Origin: Symbiodinium natans
Taxonomy: Eukaryota > Sar > Dinophyceae > Suessiales > Symbiodiniaceae
Reading direction: 5' to 3'
Length of the DNA stretch: 64,000 nt
Assembly: GCA_905221605.1 (NCBI GenBank)
Contig: CAJNDS010002630.1
Location: 1 to 64,000, forward strand
This document shows, piece by piece, positions 34,561 through 45,726 of this stretch. Numbering within the stretch: the first letter of the stretch is position 1; each line of letters starts with the position of its first letter. The position numbers and the translations under genes are program-made. The notes under the pieces are model-generated. The model was not told the DNA's origin. It was given only the letters and a program-made list of their open reading frames with translations, and did no database searches.

Positions 34561-35645
34561 GGTAAAACTAACTGGGAATCGAGTCATTTTTACCGAATCC
34601 TGGGGTACCCTCCACGAAGCCTTCCTAAGAGGGTTGGAGGGGTCAAAATGGATCAAATTCTCCAATTGGTGCTGAACAATGGGGGGTCAGAGGGGTCGGA
34701 GAAGGCAAAATGGATCAAATTCTCCAATTGGTGCTGAACAATGGGGGGTCAGAGGGGTCGAAAAAGCCAAAATGGATCAAATTCTCCAATTGGTGCTGAA
34801 CAATGGGGGGTCAAAGGGGTCAGAAGGGTCGACGTGGGTCAAATTCTCCAATTGATGCTGAACAATGGGGGGGTCAAAGGGGTTCAAAGAAATCGGAGGG
34901 GTCGAAATGGATCAAATTCTCCAATTGGTGCTGAACAATGGGGGTGCCAAAACGGTCGGAGCGGCCAAAATGGATCAAATTCTCCAATTGGTGCCGAACA
35001 ATGGGGGTCAAAGGGGTCGGAGGGGTCGAAATGGATCAAATTCTCCAATTGGTGCTGAACAATGGGGGGTCAAGGGGTCCGAGGGGTCGAAATGGATCAA
35101 ATTCTCCAATTGGTGCTGAACAATGGGGGGTTAAAGGGGTCAGAGGGCCAGCATTGAGAGGGCCAGAGAAATCTAGAAAATGAGGGGGTCGTTTCCGCTA
35201 TATAAATTCTATTTAAAACTAACTGGGAATCGGGCCATTTTTACCGAATCCTGGGGTACCCCCCACGAAGCCTCCCTGACAGGGGTCGGAGGGGTCAAAA
35301 TGGATCAAATTCTCCAATTGGTGCTGAACAATGGAGGGTCAGAGGGGTCGGAGAAGCCAAAATGGATCAAATTCTCCAATTGGTGCTGAACAATGGGGGG
35401 TCAGAGGGGTCGGAGAAGCCAAAATGGATCAAATTCTCCAATTGGTGCTGAACAATGGGGTGCCAAGGGGGTCGGAGCGGCCAAAATGGATCAAATTCTC
35501 CAATTGGTGCTGAACAATGGGGGGTCAAAGGGGTCGGAGGGGCCAAAATGGATCAAATTCTCCAATTGGTGCTGAACAATGGGGGGGTGAAAAAAAAGAA
35601 ATGGATCAAATTCTCCAATTGGTGTTTAACATTTAGGGTTATATG
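34561..35645 (+). repeat. 62-bp tandem repeat in two leader-plus-array blocks
   Basis: Unit core: ATGGATCAAATTCTCCAATT then GGTGCTGAACAATGGGG, followed by variable GGGGTC-rich sequence. There are eight copies at 34,640-35,140 and six at 35,290-35,640. Each block starts with the same roughly 85-bp leader (AACTGGGAATCG to CCTGGGGTACC; at 34,569 and 35,219), so leader plus array was duplicated. The unit is open in one frame (MDQILQLVLNNG) only because 62-bp copies often lack stops. I do not call it a gene. Confidence 0.93.
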
Positions 35646-35649
35646 GTAG

Positions 35650-36094
35650 AGAGGTTTAGGGTTTAGGGTTTAGGGTTTAGGGTTTAGGGTTTAGGGTTTA
35701 GGGTTTAGGGTTTAGGGTTTAGGGTTTAGGGTTTAGGGTTTAGGGTTTAGGGTTTAGGGTTTAGGGTTTAGGAGGGGCCAAAATGGATCAAATTCTCCAA
35801 TTGGTGCTGAACAACGGGGGGGTGAAAAAAAAAGAAATGGATCAAATTCTCCAATTGGTGTTTAACATTTAGGGTTATATGGTAGAGAGGGTTAGGGTTT
35901 AGGGTTTAGGGTTTAGGGTTTAGGGTTTAGGGGGGGTTAGGGTTTAGGTTTAGGGGTTTAGGGTTTAGGGTTTAGGGTTAGGGTTAGGTTTAGGGTTTGG
36001 TTTAGGTTTAGGGTTTAGGGTTTAGGGTTTAGGGTTTAGGGTTTAGGGTTTAGGGTTTAGGGTTTAGGGTTTAGGGTTTAGGGTTTAGGGTCTA
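35650..36094 (+). repeat. TTTAGGG arrays separated by a copied 62-bp segment
   Basis: TTTAGGG arrays at 35,650-35,773 and 35,890-36,094 flank 35,774-35,889. That segment repeats 35,538-35,648 almost exactly, including the G-run, the A-run and GTTTAACATTTAGGGTTATA, so the array-plus-end unit has been duplicated. Confidence 0.92.
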
Positions 36095-36185
36095 GAGGGT
36101 CACTGTTCTAGCATTCATTCCAGGCTCAGGGAAAAAACCCACCCGCCCAAAGAATCCCATAACATTAAGAAAATAAACGGTTTTC
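36091..36185 (+). repeat. Array-flanking module, copy 3
   Basis: Runs from AGGGTCACTGTTCTAGCATT through ACCCACCCGCCCAAAGAATC to AAGAAAATAAACGG. It shares its left half with copy 1 and its right half with copy 2. Confidence 0.88.
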
Positions 36186-36216
36186 ATTTTACTCCAGATT
36201 AGGGGCCGCTCGTTTT

Positions 36217-38032
36217 AAACACAGGCCCTGAGGCCCTGAAACCCTAAACCCTGAGGCCTTGAAACCCTAAACGCTGGGCCCTGAAACCCTAAACACAGGC
36301 CCTGAGGCCCTGAAACCCTAAACACAGGCCCTGAGGCCTTGAAACCCTAAACGCTGGGCCCTGAAACCCTAAACACAGGCCCTGAGGCCCTGAAACCCTA
36401 AACACAGGCCCTGAGGCCTTGAAACCCTAAACGCTGGGCCCTGAAACCCTAAACACAGGCCCTGAGGCCCTGAAACCCTAAACACAGGCCCTGAGGCCTT
36501 GAAACCCTAAACGCTGGGCCCTGAAACCCTAAACACAGGCCCTGAGGCCCTGAAACCCTAAACACAGGCCCTGAGGCCTTGAAACCCTAACCCTAAACAC
36601 AGGCCCTGAGGCCCTGAAACCCTAAACACAGGGCCCTGAAAACCCTTGTTGAAACCCTAAACGCTGGGCCCTGAAACCCTAAACACAGGCCCTGAGGCCC
36701 TGAAACCCTAAACACAGGCCCTGAGGCCTTGAAACCCTAAACGCTGGGCCCTGAAACCCTAAACACAGGCCCTGAGGCCCTGAAACCCTAAACACAGGCC
36801 CTGAGGCCTTGAAACCCTAAACGCTGGGCCCTGAAACCCTAAACACAGGCCCTGAGGCCCTGAAACCCTAAACACAGGCCCTGAGGCCTTGAAACCCTAA
36901 ACGCTGGGCCCTGAAACCCTAAACACAGGCCCTGAGGCCCTGAAACCCTAAACACAGGCCCTGAGGCCTTGAAACCCTAAACGCTGGGCCCTGAAACCCT
37001 GGCCCTGAGGCCCTGAAACCCGGCCCTGAGGCCCTGAAACCCTAGGCCTTGAGGCCTTGAAACCCTAAACGCTGGGCCCTGAAACCCTAAACACAGGCCC
37101 TGAGGCCCTGAAACCCTAAACACAGGCCCTGAGGCCTTGAAACCCTAAACGGCCCTGAGGCCTTGAAACCCTAAACGCTGGGCCCTGAAACCCTAAACAC
37201 AGGCCCTGAGGCCCTGAAACCCTAAACACAGGCCCTGAAGCCTTGAAACCCTAAACGCTGGGCCCTGAAACCCTAAACACAGGCCCTGAAACCCTAAACA
37301 CAGGCCCTGAGGCCTTGAAACCCTAAACGCTGGGCCCTGAAACCCTAAACACAGGCCCTGAGGCCTTGAAACCCTAAACAAGAAACCCTAAACACAGGCC
37401 CTGAGGCCCTGAAACCCTAAACACAGGCCCTGAGGCCTTGAAACCCTAAACGCTGGGCCCTGAAACCCTAAACACAGGCCCTGAGGCCCTGAAACCCTAA
37501 ACACAGGCCCTGAGGCCTTGAAACCCTAAACGCTGGGCCCTGAAACCCTAAACACAGGCCCTGAGGCCCTGAAACCCTAAACACAGGCCCTGAGGCCTTG
37601 AAACCCTAAACACAGGCCCTGAGGCCTTGAAACCCTAAACGCTGGGCCCTGAAACCCTAAACACAGGCCCTGAGGCCCTGAAACCCTAAACACAGGCCCT
37701 GAGGCCTTGAAACCCTAAACGCTGGGCCCTGAAACCCTAAACACAGGCCCTGAGGCCCTGAAACCCTAAACACAGGCCCTGAGGCCTTGAAACCCTAAAC
37801 GCTGGGCCCTGAAACCCTAAACACAAGCCCTGAGGCCCTGAAACCCTAAACACAGGCCCTGAGGCCTTGAAACCCTAAACGCTGGGCCCTGAAACCCTAA
37901 ACACAGGCCCTGAGGCCCTGAAACCCTAAACACAGGCCCTGAGGCCTTGAAACCCTAAACGCTGGCCCCTGAAACCCTAAACACAGGCCCTGAGGCCCTG
38001 AAACCCTAAACACAGGCCCTGAGGCCTTGAAG
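36217..38032. repeat. 80-bp higher-order repeat carrying CCCTAAAC
   Basis: Three sub-units alternate: ACAGGCCCTGAGGCCCTGAA plus ACCCTAAAC (29 bp), the same with GAGGCCTTGAA (29 bp), and GCTGGGCCCTGAAACCCTAA plus AC (22 bp). Each ends in CCCTAAAC, the telomere-type heptamer plus one base. The order is regular for most of 1.8 kb, with a few deletions and rearrangements (36,585-36,660, 37,000-37,060, 37,280-37,390). Minus ORFs reading FRVSRPQGLCLGFQG are artefacts. Confidence 0.95.
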
Positions 38033-38058
38033 GGGGGAAGGGGGGGAGGGGGGGGAGG

Positions 38059-38495
38059 GGCCGAAATCGGCCGAACACTGGGGGGACCAGTGTTCGTGGC
38101 TTTTCGGCCAGGCCGAAATCGGCCGAACACTGGGGGGACCAGTGTTCGTGGCTTTTCGGCCAGGCCGAAATCGGCCGAACACTGGGGGGACCAGTGTTCG
38201 TGGCTTTTCGGCCAGGCCGAAATCGGCCGAACACTGGGGGGACCAGTGTTCGTGGCTTTTCGGCCAGGCCGAAATCGGCCGAACACTGGGGGGACCAGTG
38301 TTCGTGGCTTTTCGGCCGTGGCCGAAATCGGCCGAACACTGGGGGGACCAGTGTTCGTGGCTTTTCGGCCAGGCCGAAATCGGCCGAACACTGGGGGGAC
38401 CAGTGTTCGTGGCTTTTCGGCCGTGGCCGAAATCGGCCGAACACTGGGGGGACCAGTGTTCGTGGCTTTTCGGCCGTGGCCGAAATCGGCCGAAG
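38059..38495. repeat. Tandem array of eight 51-bp imperfect palindromes
   Basis: Each unit is GGCCGAAATCGGCCGAACAC through TGG, a GGGGA centre, then CCAGTGTTCGTGGCTTTTCG through GCC. The inner 9-bp arms (GAACACTGG/CCAGTGTTC) are perfect; the 23-bp outer arms have about five mismatches. Units are joined by A (52-bp spacing) or GT (54 bp). The repeat is preceded by a G-rich tract (38,031-38,058). Confidence 0.95.
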
Positions 38496-38519
38496 GTTTA
38501 AATATATATAAGAAAGAGA

Positions 38520-38757
38520 GGGTTTAGGGTTTAGGGTTTAGGGTTTAGGGTTTAGGGTTTAGGGTTTAGGGTTTAGGGTTTAGGGGTTTAGGGGTTTAGG
38601 GGTTTAGGGTTCAGGGTTCAGGGTTTAGGGTTTAGGGTTTAGGGTTTAGGGTTTAGGGTTTAGGGTTTAGGGTTTAGGGTTTAGGGTTTAGGGTTTAGGG
38701 TTTAGGGTTTAGGGCCAGGGTTTAGGGTTTAGGGTTTAGACCAGTTTAGGGTTTAGG
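38520..38757 (+). repeat. TTTAGGG array
   Basis: About 32 units, with a few TTTAGGGG and TTCAGGG variants and a break near 38,715. Closes the satellite block on the right. Confidence 0.95.
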
Positions 38758-39338
38758 GTGACTAAACCACAGCACTGCACTGCTCTCTGACTTCTCTTTG
38801 TCAAGCACAGGGATCAGGCTGACTCTTCAGCTGTTCGCAGGGCATTTCGCTCCAAGGCACAGGTCTTCTGCGGGCAGTTTTTGGCCTGCTCATTCCCGGA
38901 GCATTTCAGCGCACACCTTTCAGATTTGTTGCGGTGGCTGCAGGGGCTGGTTCAAGATTGACTTCTGGACCTCGCGGGTTTGAGCTGAGGCCACTGCTCG
39001 TTCAACGTCAAGCCGCTCCACCCGTCACAGACGTTGCTCTTATCCGTTGTGTCAAACCTTAGGGGATCTTCCAGGGGAGCCCAGCATCCCGGTAGACTAC
39101 AGGCTGCATCTTGAACCTGTGAGCCCTGATCTGGAGATGCTTCCGCGCCGACGCAGACAGAGAGTCTGCGTCCCACAGTTCAGTGTTGGGAAAAGACTTC
39201 CGGCAAAGCGATATCCGAGTGCAGAGGAGCCACGTGTAAGGCTTGGAACTGCACCTCGCGCCCTTGATGTCCTTCATCGGTACCTGCACTCCCAGTTCAT
39301 TTGGAGACTGTGACCTAGAAAAGCTTGTCAAAATGAGG

Positions 39339-39959
39339 CTAGGCCTTATGCAAAACGCCTGGCCGACTGAAGACTAGAAGCAACACGGCAGTCACAGGAG
39401 CTACAGAACTATTGTGCCTCACAGCTCTGACCTGAGATTTCCCCCCCGACATCCTTGTCGACGATAGCCGTGGCAGTGTCAGAGGGCTTGGTTTCCACAC
39501 CTCGGCACATGAAGAGATACGAAGAAGCATGAGAAATTTATCATGACATATAGAAAGAAGCGTGACGAAACACTCAGAAATGCGAAGACAGGTGAAGAAC
39601 AATCCTGCACCGCTTTCGTGCTCTTGCTTTGCTTCCAGGTTGCAGGACTCCTGCAAGTGGCACCACCCAGTCTTCGGATAAAAAGTAGCACCACGACCTG
39701 ACAACAAACATATCACCTTACTAGGACGAGCGGCGCCGTATGGCGCCGCAAACCAGTCAAGAGAAGTGTCTACTTGCAGCCTTGTGGCATGTCTTGCGAG
39801 GGCAATTCTTTGCCTTTGCATGAGTGCTGCACTTCTCCATGCACCTCGGCCACAGACCATTCTTGCGACTTGGGCCCGAAGCTTCTTCGTCGAGCCTATG
39901 TCGAGAAGTTGCCCTCGCAAGCTTGAGGCAGGGACTGTTCTTCCGTTAGTCCACTCCAC
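39339..39959 (-). CDS. Hypothetical ORF, 206 codons
   Basis: I do not recognise this protein. The N-terminal third (STKKLRAQVARMVCGRGAWR and ALMQRQRIALARHATRLQ) is basic and helix-like; the rest looks less like coding sequence. It may contain one real exon at about 39,760-39,930 rather than a whole gene. No splice signals or neighbours help. Confidence 0.2.
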   Translation of the reverse strand: MEWTNGRTVPASSLRGQLLDIGSTKKLRAQVARMVCGRGAWRSAALMQRQRIALARHATRLQVDTSLDWFAAPYGAARPSKVICLLSGRGATFYPKTGWCHLQESCNLEAKQEHESGAGLFFTCLRISECFVTLLSICHDKFLMLLRISSCAEVWKPSPLTLPRLSSTRMSGGKSQVRAVRHNSSVAPVTAVLLLVFSRPGVLHKA

Positions 39960-42334
39960 CCATCACAGCCCGCAGCTGTGTCAAACCTTTGATTCCGCGG
40001 CAGGCCAAGAGGCAAAGGCGGAAAGACGCTGGCATTTGCTGATGCACGACGCCTCTAAGTGTCCCTACACCCAACAAGCCCCGCACGTGTAGGGCTTTGC
40101 ATCACACGCCTTGCCCTCCACAGCCACCATAGGAACCTGTTGCCAGAATTCTGCACATTTCGGCCAGCCTAAAAAGCTGCAGCAAGCACATCGGGGTGTT
40201 CACACGAGTCCTTTTAGCCGTCCCGCCTCGCAAAGGTTCGCCTTGCGCGCAATCATTCTGCGCCTCGGAACAAAAAGCGGGGTGCCCGGGCTTGGAGGCT
40301 CCATGGCTTCAACAGGTAGCTGAGGGCCTGGAGGGCTCTGGGGTGACACTGTTTTGCGTTGAAATCTCTGAGGAAGCGCTTCAGTCAGTGTAGATTCGTG
40401 CTTTCCAGGCAAGTTGTGCACACATCGGGGGCTCCAAGAATGACTCCAAGTCGCTGCTCGATGTGGCCCATGCAGCGGGCTTCTGCATCAGGGCACACAT
40501 GGGCGCTCCCACGAAAATCTCAAGCTCTCGGGGGGTGCAGGGTCTTGTGGGGGGGGGGGGGGGGGGAGCATGATAGTGACACTGGACTCTGTTCCGGACT
40601 CTTTGAAAGCCTCCTCAACAAAACCTTGATTCCCTCCACTGCCCGGCACTCTCCCATCGCCCTCCCGACGCGGTGTTAAAGGGCCGCCTTGCTTCCAGCA
40701 GGTGCCAGACCAAGCATAGCAAGTGCCCGCCGGATTGTCGAAGTCGTAGAGGTAGTGGGCGCCACAGTGGTGGAACCTCGGCTCGAAGATGCGGAGAAGC
40801 TATCGCAAGCTCTAGAAGCAAGTAAAGGAAGGGCTTATTCCTGCTTGCGAAGGCCACCGACGCAAGTGAAAATCTGTATAAGCTGGCCAGCACATCACGC
40901 ACTTACATCTTGCAAGACGTAGCTCATGGTGCTGGTACGCGTGTTTGTTGAAACCGTCTCCTTTGAGCTCCCGACATCTTGTTGGCGATGGCCTTTCGCA
41001 CCAAGGCCGTGTCCTCTCTTGACATACTCAGCACACAACATTTGCCCATTCTTGCGCTCCCACAGCATGTCCTTGTCTTTGCAAGCAACAGCTTCTGGGC
41101 CATAGTTTGCATTGTTGACGACAAGCTCTGGGCCTGTGAGCCATGCTGAAGCCTTCAGCCTTCCTTTGAACCAGACCCGGCAAATGAGTCCCAGCTCAAG
41201 GCCGACCATGAGCACTCAGGGGTCTGGGGCTTTGGCCTTCTGCCTACTAAGTTACTACACCCTCCTGCGAACTCCACTCAAAAACCAGTTAGACAGCCAA
41301 CTTCCAGCCCAGGAAAGCGGCCAGAGCAAGAGGCTTAGCCTGCTGTGCATCGACAAGGCACAATACGACCTCGTGACCTTCTCGGTCAGTGAAGGTTGCG
41401 CAGGCAGACACTTCGCCTGAGAACAACTCCAGCGGAAGGCCAAGATGCTTTCCTATGCGGATACCCTGTGCGGCTGGATATGCACACTACACGCACATGC
41501 ACATTGCAACTTGCACACTTTCAACATGGTGGGCACCACATGGGCCTTGCAGAGCTTCTTGTGCCGTTTTGCGACCAAGCCCTGCTCCTTGTGGGTCTTG
41601 CATGCGGTGCCTGCTCCACAGAAAAGGCCAAACGAAGAAAGACGCTAAGGATGTGCATGACAGCTTCTGCTTAGATGCTTTTGGATTGGGGCTGGCAGCT
41701 ATCCCGACTTCTGGGGGATCAGGTATGGCGAGGATTTGCCACAGCCGAGGCCGACAGCCGTCGATTTGCAAGAGGCCTTGCCTGTGCTTGAAGGCCCTTG
41801 TCACTCAGCAGAGATTTGGAAAAATGCCTACTCCTGGAGGAAATGAAAGTTACCCCGAAGTCTTGGAACGAATTCGCCCCAACACAGCCGCCCGCCCCAA
41901 ACTGCCGACTCCTCGAAGGACTTGAAGGCCCAAAAGAGCCAAAAAGGGCGAAAAAGCGACCTCAACAGCCTCCTCAATGCTCTTTGCTGCGAGGCGAAAG
42001 GGGCGGAAGGGGAGAGGCACAGAGGGAGGCTGAAGGCGGGGTGGAGGGGGGGAGGCACAGGGGAGCTCCCCAACGAGGCCCTCTCACAGTCAGACCCCAC
42101 CAAAAAAGGAGAAGCAAAGAGCACACAGGGCAAAGCTCTGAGCGAAACTTGCAACAAAACGCAGTCAAGCACCCCTGATGTCTTGCAACAGCTGCGCAAC
42201 TGGGCACCCGCACTTCGCTGGAAGCAATCGCCTTTCGTGGTCCACGACCAGCACAGAGAGGATGGATCCCGGAAGTCGTACAGGTACCAAGCCCCGCAGT
42301 GGTTGAACCTGGACTGGACTGGGTGCAAAGCAGT

Positions 42335-42667
42335 TCAGGGAAAGACCACCCTTTGACCATCCTTTGACCGTCCTTTCAGCTTATTGGCATGAGGACCCAG
42401 CATGAAGTTCGCCAGCGCCTTTCTCACGTGCGGGGTGTCGGTGTCGAAGCACGCCTTGGCATCTGGTCCTGCAGGAAAGGAAAGATTGCCAAGCCGGAGT
42501 CGACCAGGCAACGGAGATATGGAGATTTCAACGGGCACCGTCCTCTGTTCACCTTGTTGACAATCAGGCTTTTGCCTGCTCCCGATTGCAGGCTTGCAGC
42601 TTTCCAAGTCATGCATGACTAGCGGCTCAGCCACGCTGCAATAGGAGAGCGTGACGTCTTTGGTCAA
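42335..42667 (-). CDS. Hypothetical exon-like ORF with VRKALAN motif
   Basis: Unknown protein. The segment DTDTPHVRKALANFMLG (about 42,392-42,450) resembles EDTALVRKAIANKM at about 40,985-41,030 on the same strand in another frame. This suggests two related exons of one spliced minus-strand gene. The function is unknown. Confidence 0.25.
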   Translation of the reverse strand: MTKDVTLSYCSVAEPLVMHDLESCKPAIGSRQKPDCQQGEQRTVPVEISISPLPGRLRLGNLSFPAGPDAKACFDTDTPHVRKALANFMLGPHANKLKGRSKDGQRVVFP

Positions 42668-45600
42668 CTCGGACTGAACAGGTGTGCAGTCTGCCTCCGG
42701 AACAGTACGAGCAGGACTTTTTTGAGATGCAGCTCCTCATCCCATCCACTACACCGTTGCTCCGTCCGTTCCCCCCTGCACAGATGCCTGGCTGCTCTCG
42801 TTTACCCAACTCTTTATCTTCGCCGCGTCGGCGCTCAGAATGGCAGCTGACAGCAAAAATGCCTGCAAGCTGCGCAGGGCTCGCTCCAGCTCTATGTTCT
42901 CGACACTGCTGGATACTTACAAGTGTTTTTTTGCACATGCCACCGTGAGTTTTGGGCCTTCATTCGCTTCATTGGATGGAGATCACCTGGGCAATGACAC
43001 TACACCCGAATATGCTATCGTTAATGGTCTCGAATATGGTCTCGAACCAAAGGCTCGAGACTCAACCAAGGGCACCAAGCTCTGGGAGAGCCTTGACACG
43101 ATGCTGGCAAGCAGCCGGTGTGGTAGGGGCCCTGGTAGCCCAACGTTTTAACTCGAGCCCAAAAGGTTCGGATCAACTGGAAGTCAACAAAAGCATCTAA
43201 GGCAAACGAACCTAGCCATTCACTAGGCGGAGTGATGCGACGGAACGGGCATTTCCGTACGTGCTCAGCATTTTTTATCCTGAAGCCGTGTGAAGCTCAG
43301 TGACAGAAGCTCCCCTCCTTTCAGCAACCCCGAAACGGGCGCCTGAACCCTGAACCTCAAGTCCAGCGTGAAACTTGCCACTAAACTTGCTTGCTGCCTA
43401 GTGCAGCCACAGAGAAAACTTTCCCACGCCACCCACAGTGGCTGGGGCTGCAGCCCCATCAGCGGTCACATGCAGTCACATCTGTGACCGTGCGTCGCTG
43501 GTCGCTGCCGGACAAAAATCCCTTGAACTTCTCGGCCGCCTGCATCCGTGAGTCTCCGCAGATCTCTGTGCACACCTGGGGTCGTCCCATGTCGTCCCAC
43601 CGTCCAGCCGACTCCGGAGCCGACTCCGGAGCCTCTCATTCTCCGTACGGAAGCCTGGGTCTTGGGATGGCTTGGAATCGAAAACGATGGTGCACTACAG
43701 CCACTCGGGCTCCCACGCAGCCAACCTCTGAAGGTACCGACGAAATGCGGGCGTCCTGACTTCCTTGGTCAGGGCAGAACAGTTCTGAGAGGATGAGAAG
43801 ACATGCACAACTGACCATCTTGACAAATCTTGACAAGACGTGCTCAGCCAGTCACATTGCAACGTCGTCCATCCGGGTGACGTCTAGAAGCCAGCACCTG
43901 CAGCAGCGTCTTCATCTGCGCAACTACCCGTCTCCAGATGGCGCAGACCAGAATGCCAATCTAAGATCTCGGACCCTCCAAAGGTTCTGGCCATCCTGCC
44001 ACCGACGAGTGTAGAGATCATGGCTTGACACACATGCAAACAAACACTTTAGCGTTTCCGGCCTGTACCATTTCCAGGAAGGGTCGCCGGCGAAGTCTTG
44101 CAAAAGCTTGCCCCATGACCTTCTTCGTGCATTGCATCGCTTCCTGCACCCAGGGGTTTGATTACTAGGATCCCTAAAATAAAGGTAAAACCTAGACATG
44201 CACTCACAATTCTGCCTCAGAAACACCTACTTCACATAGCAGTTTGGGGCGTCTGTGCCTGGCACCGCTTCCCAGACCACCGGACGCCACAGGAACGTCG
44301 AAGGCGACGTGCGGGCCCAGCAAGGCGGCTGCAAGGAAAGCTAAACCAGAGCAAAGCCAGGAGTCATTGAATCTTTTCTCTCATTTCTTGGCCACTGACA
44401 TGATCTGACATGCTTGATGACCCCTTGTGTGGCACCACTGTTGTGCCTTCTGAATGTGGAGAGCGCCGCACTGCGCCGAGCAGCAGCACGAAGCACGGAG
44501 GCCACCAAGCAGCCCCAGCCCGCATGAGGTGCCCTCGTGGGGTTTCACAGAACGTCTCCATGATATCAACCCTAAACCCCAAAACCCCTGTTTCGCGCTT
44601 CTTATGTTGCTGAAAGAGTGGCCTCTGCCATTCCCAGGCCGTCAACAAGAAGCGTGTCTCGCTTGTCCAAACCCTCTGCAGGCTGGTGACAAAGTGAGCC
44701 CACGGCGCCCAGAGAAGCCTTCCAGCAACGAATTAGGCACAAGCATACTACCAGGCTCTTGTCGACGGAAGCTGACAAGAAGCTGCTGCAAGCATCTGCA
44801 AGTCTGACCAATCTGCCTGTAAAGCTTGAAGGCCACCGCCAGAGTCCCACACGTCTCTGTATCCCAGATACCTTCACCGAGGCGTACAAGCGGGTCGGCG
44901 CTGTCGTACATGCTGGTCATGAACAGCCCTGGCAGCATGGACGGACACAGACAAATCACACTGCGAAAGCAATTGCTTCAACGATCTTCGAGATTGCTTC
45001 ATGCTTATGCAAAGACTCGAATGTAAGCGACCAATACACTGGCACGAATCACGCATCCACGTGATGGCCAGATAAGTGCATCTGAAAAACAGTTCGGGCC
45101 TTGAAGGTTCCAGAAATGCTCGTGTGGAACTAAGCCGCTGAAGCAGTCAAAGGCAGCCTTCTTCCAGCGCATCCTTCCTCAGCAGCCCGGATGTGAAGTG
45201 AGGCATTCACGCAGACCCGTGCGGAGTCCCCCCTCCCTTCCATTCGGTGAGGTCGGGAAGAAAGAATAAAGGACGAAGTGCTATTGCCTATCGCCGTGTA
45301 AGCTGAAGGCATCTGAGGGCGAGGCCCGAAGAGCCCGAAGAGAGCTTTGCCTGCACTGCGACTTCCGAGGATGGGGGCTCTGGGAGCTCGCACTCGTCGT
45401 ACCCGTGGATACCTGCAAACGCCATCGCACAAGCTATCTTATGCATTCTAGGCTACCCATCATAAGGCCATCAGGCCATCTCAAGCCATCATCAAGAGAG
45501 CCATTCTATGATGAGGGGCTGGTGGTTGTCAGCAAGCATTCCGCTTCCTCAACGCCGGAGGACTTCGGATTCCAGCGCCGGAAGACCCCAGCGCAATGCC

Positions 45601-45726
45601 CCCGTATCCAGATGCGCTTGCTATCCAGGCACCTGGCGGCGCTTCTTCCCCTCTCTCGCGGTTGGAACTTTATCGATCTGAGTCGAACTGGTGCACGCAA
45701 AAACTTACCCATGACTCCTATGACTC

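Larger units (their letters stand above)
38758..45726. other. Unassigned region with exon-like minus-strand segments
   Basis: No family was recognised in 7 kb. ORFs on both strands rarely exceed 150 codons. Protein-like minus segments include 39,780-39,959, 40,924-41,215, 42,335-42,667 and 44,800-44,920 (MYDSADPLVRLGEGIWDTE). A G-run of about 17 lies near 40,550. One or more spliced genes are likely, but I cannot assemble them. Confidence 0.3.

Noticed and set aside
34640-35640. CRISPR-like direct repeats
   Set aside because: Units abut with variable GGGGTC-rich filler rather than unique spacers, and the genome is eukaryotic.
37193-38527. ORFs of 62-166 codons over the 80-bp and 51-bp arrays
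   Set aside because: Open frames caused by tandem units without stops; no non-repeat domain.
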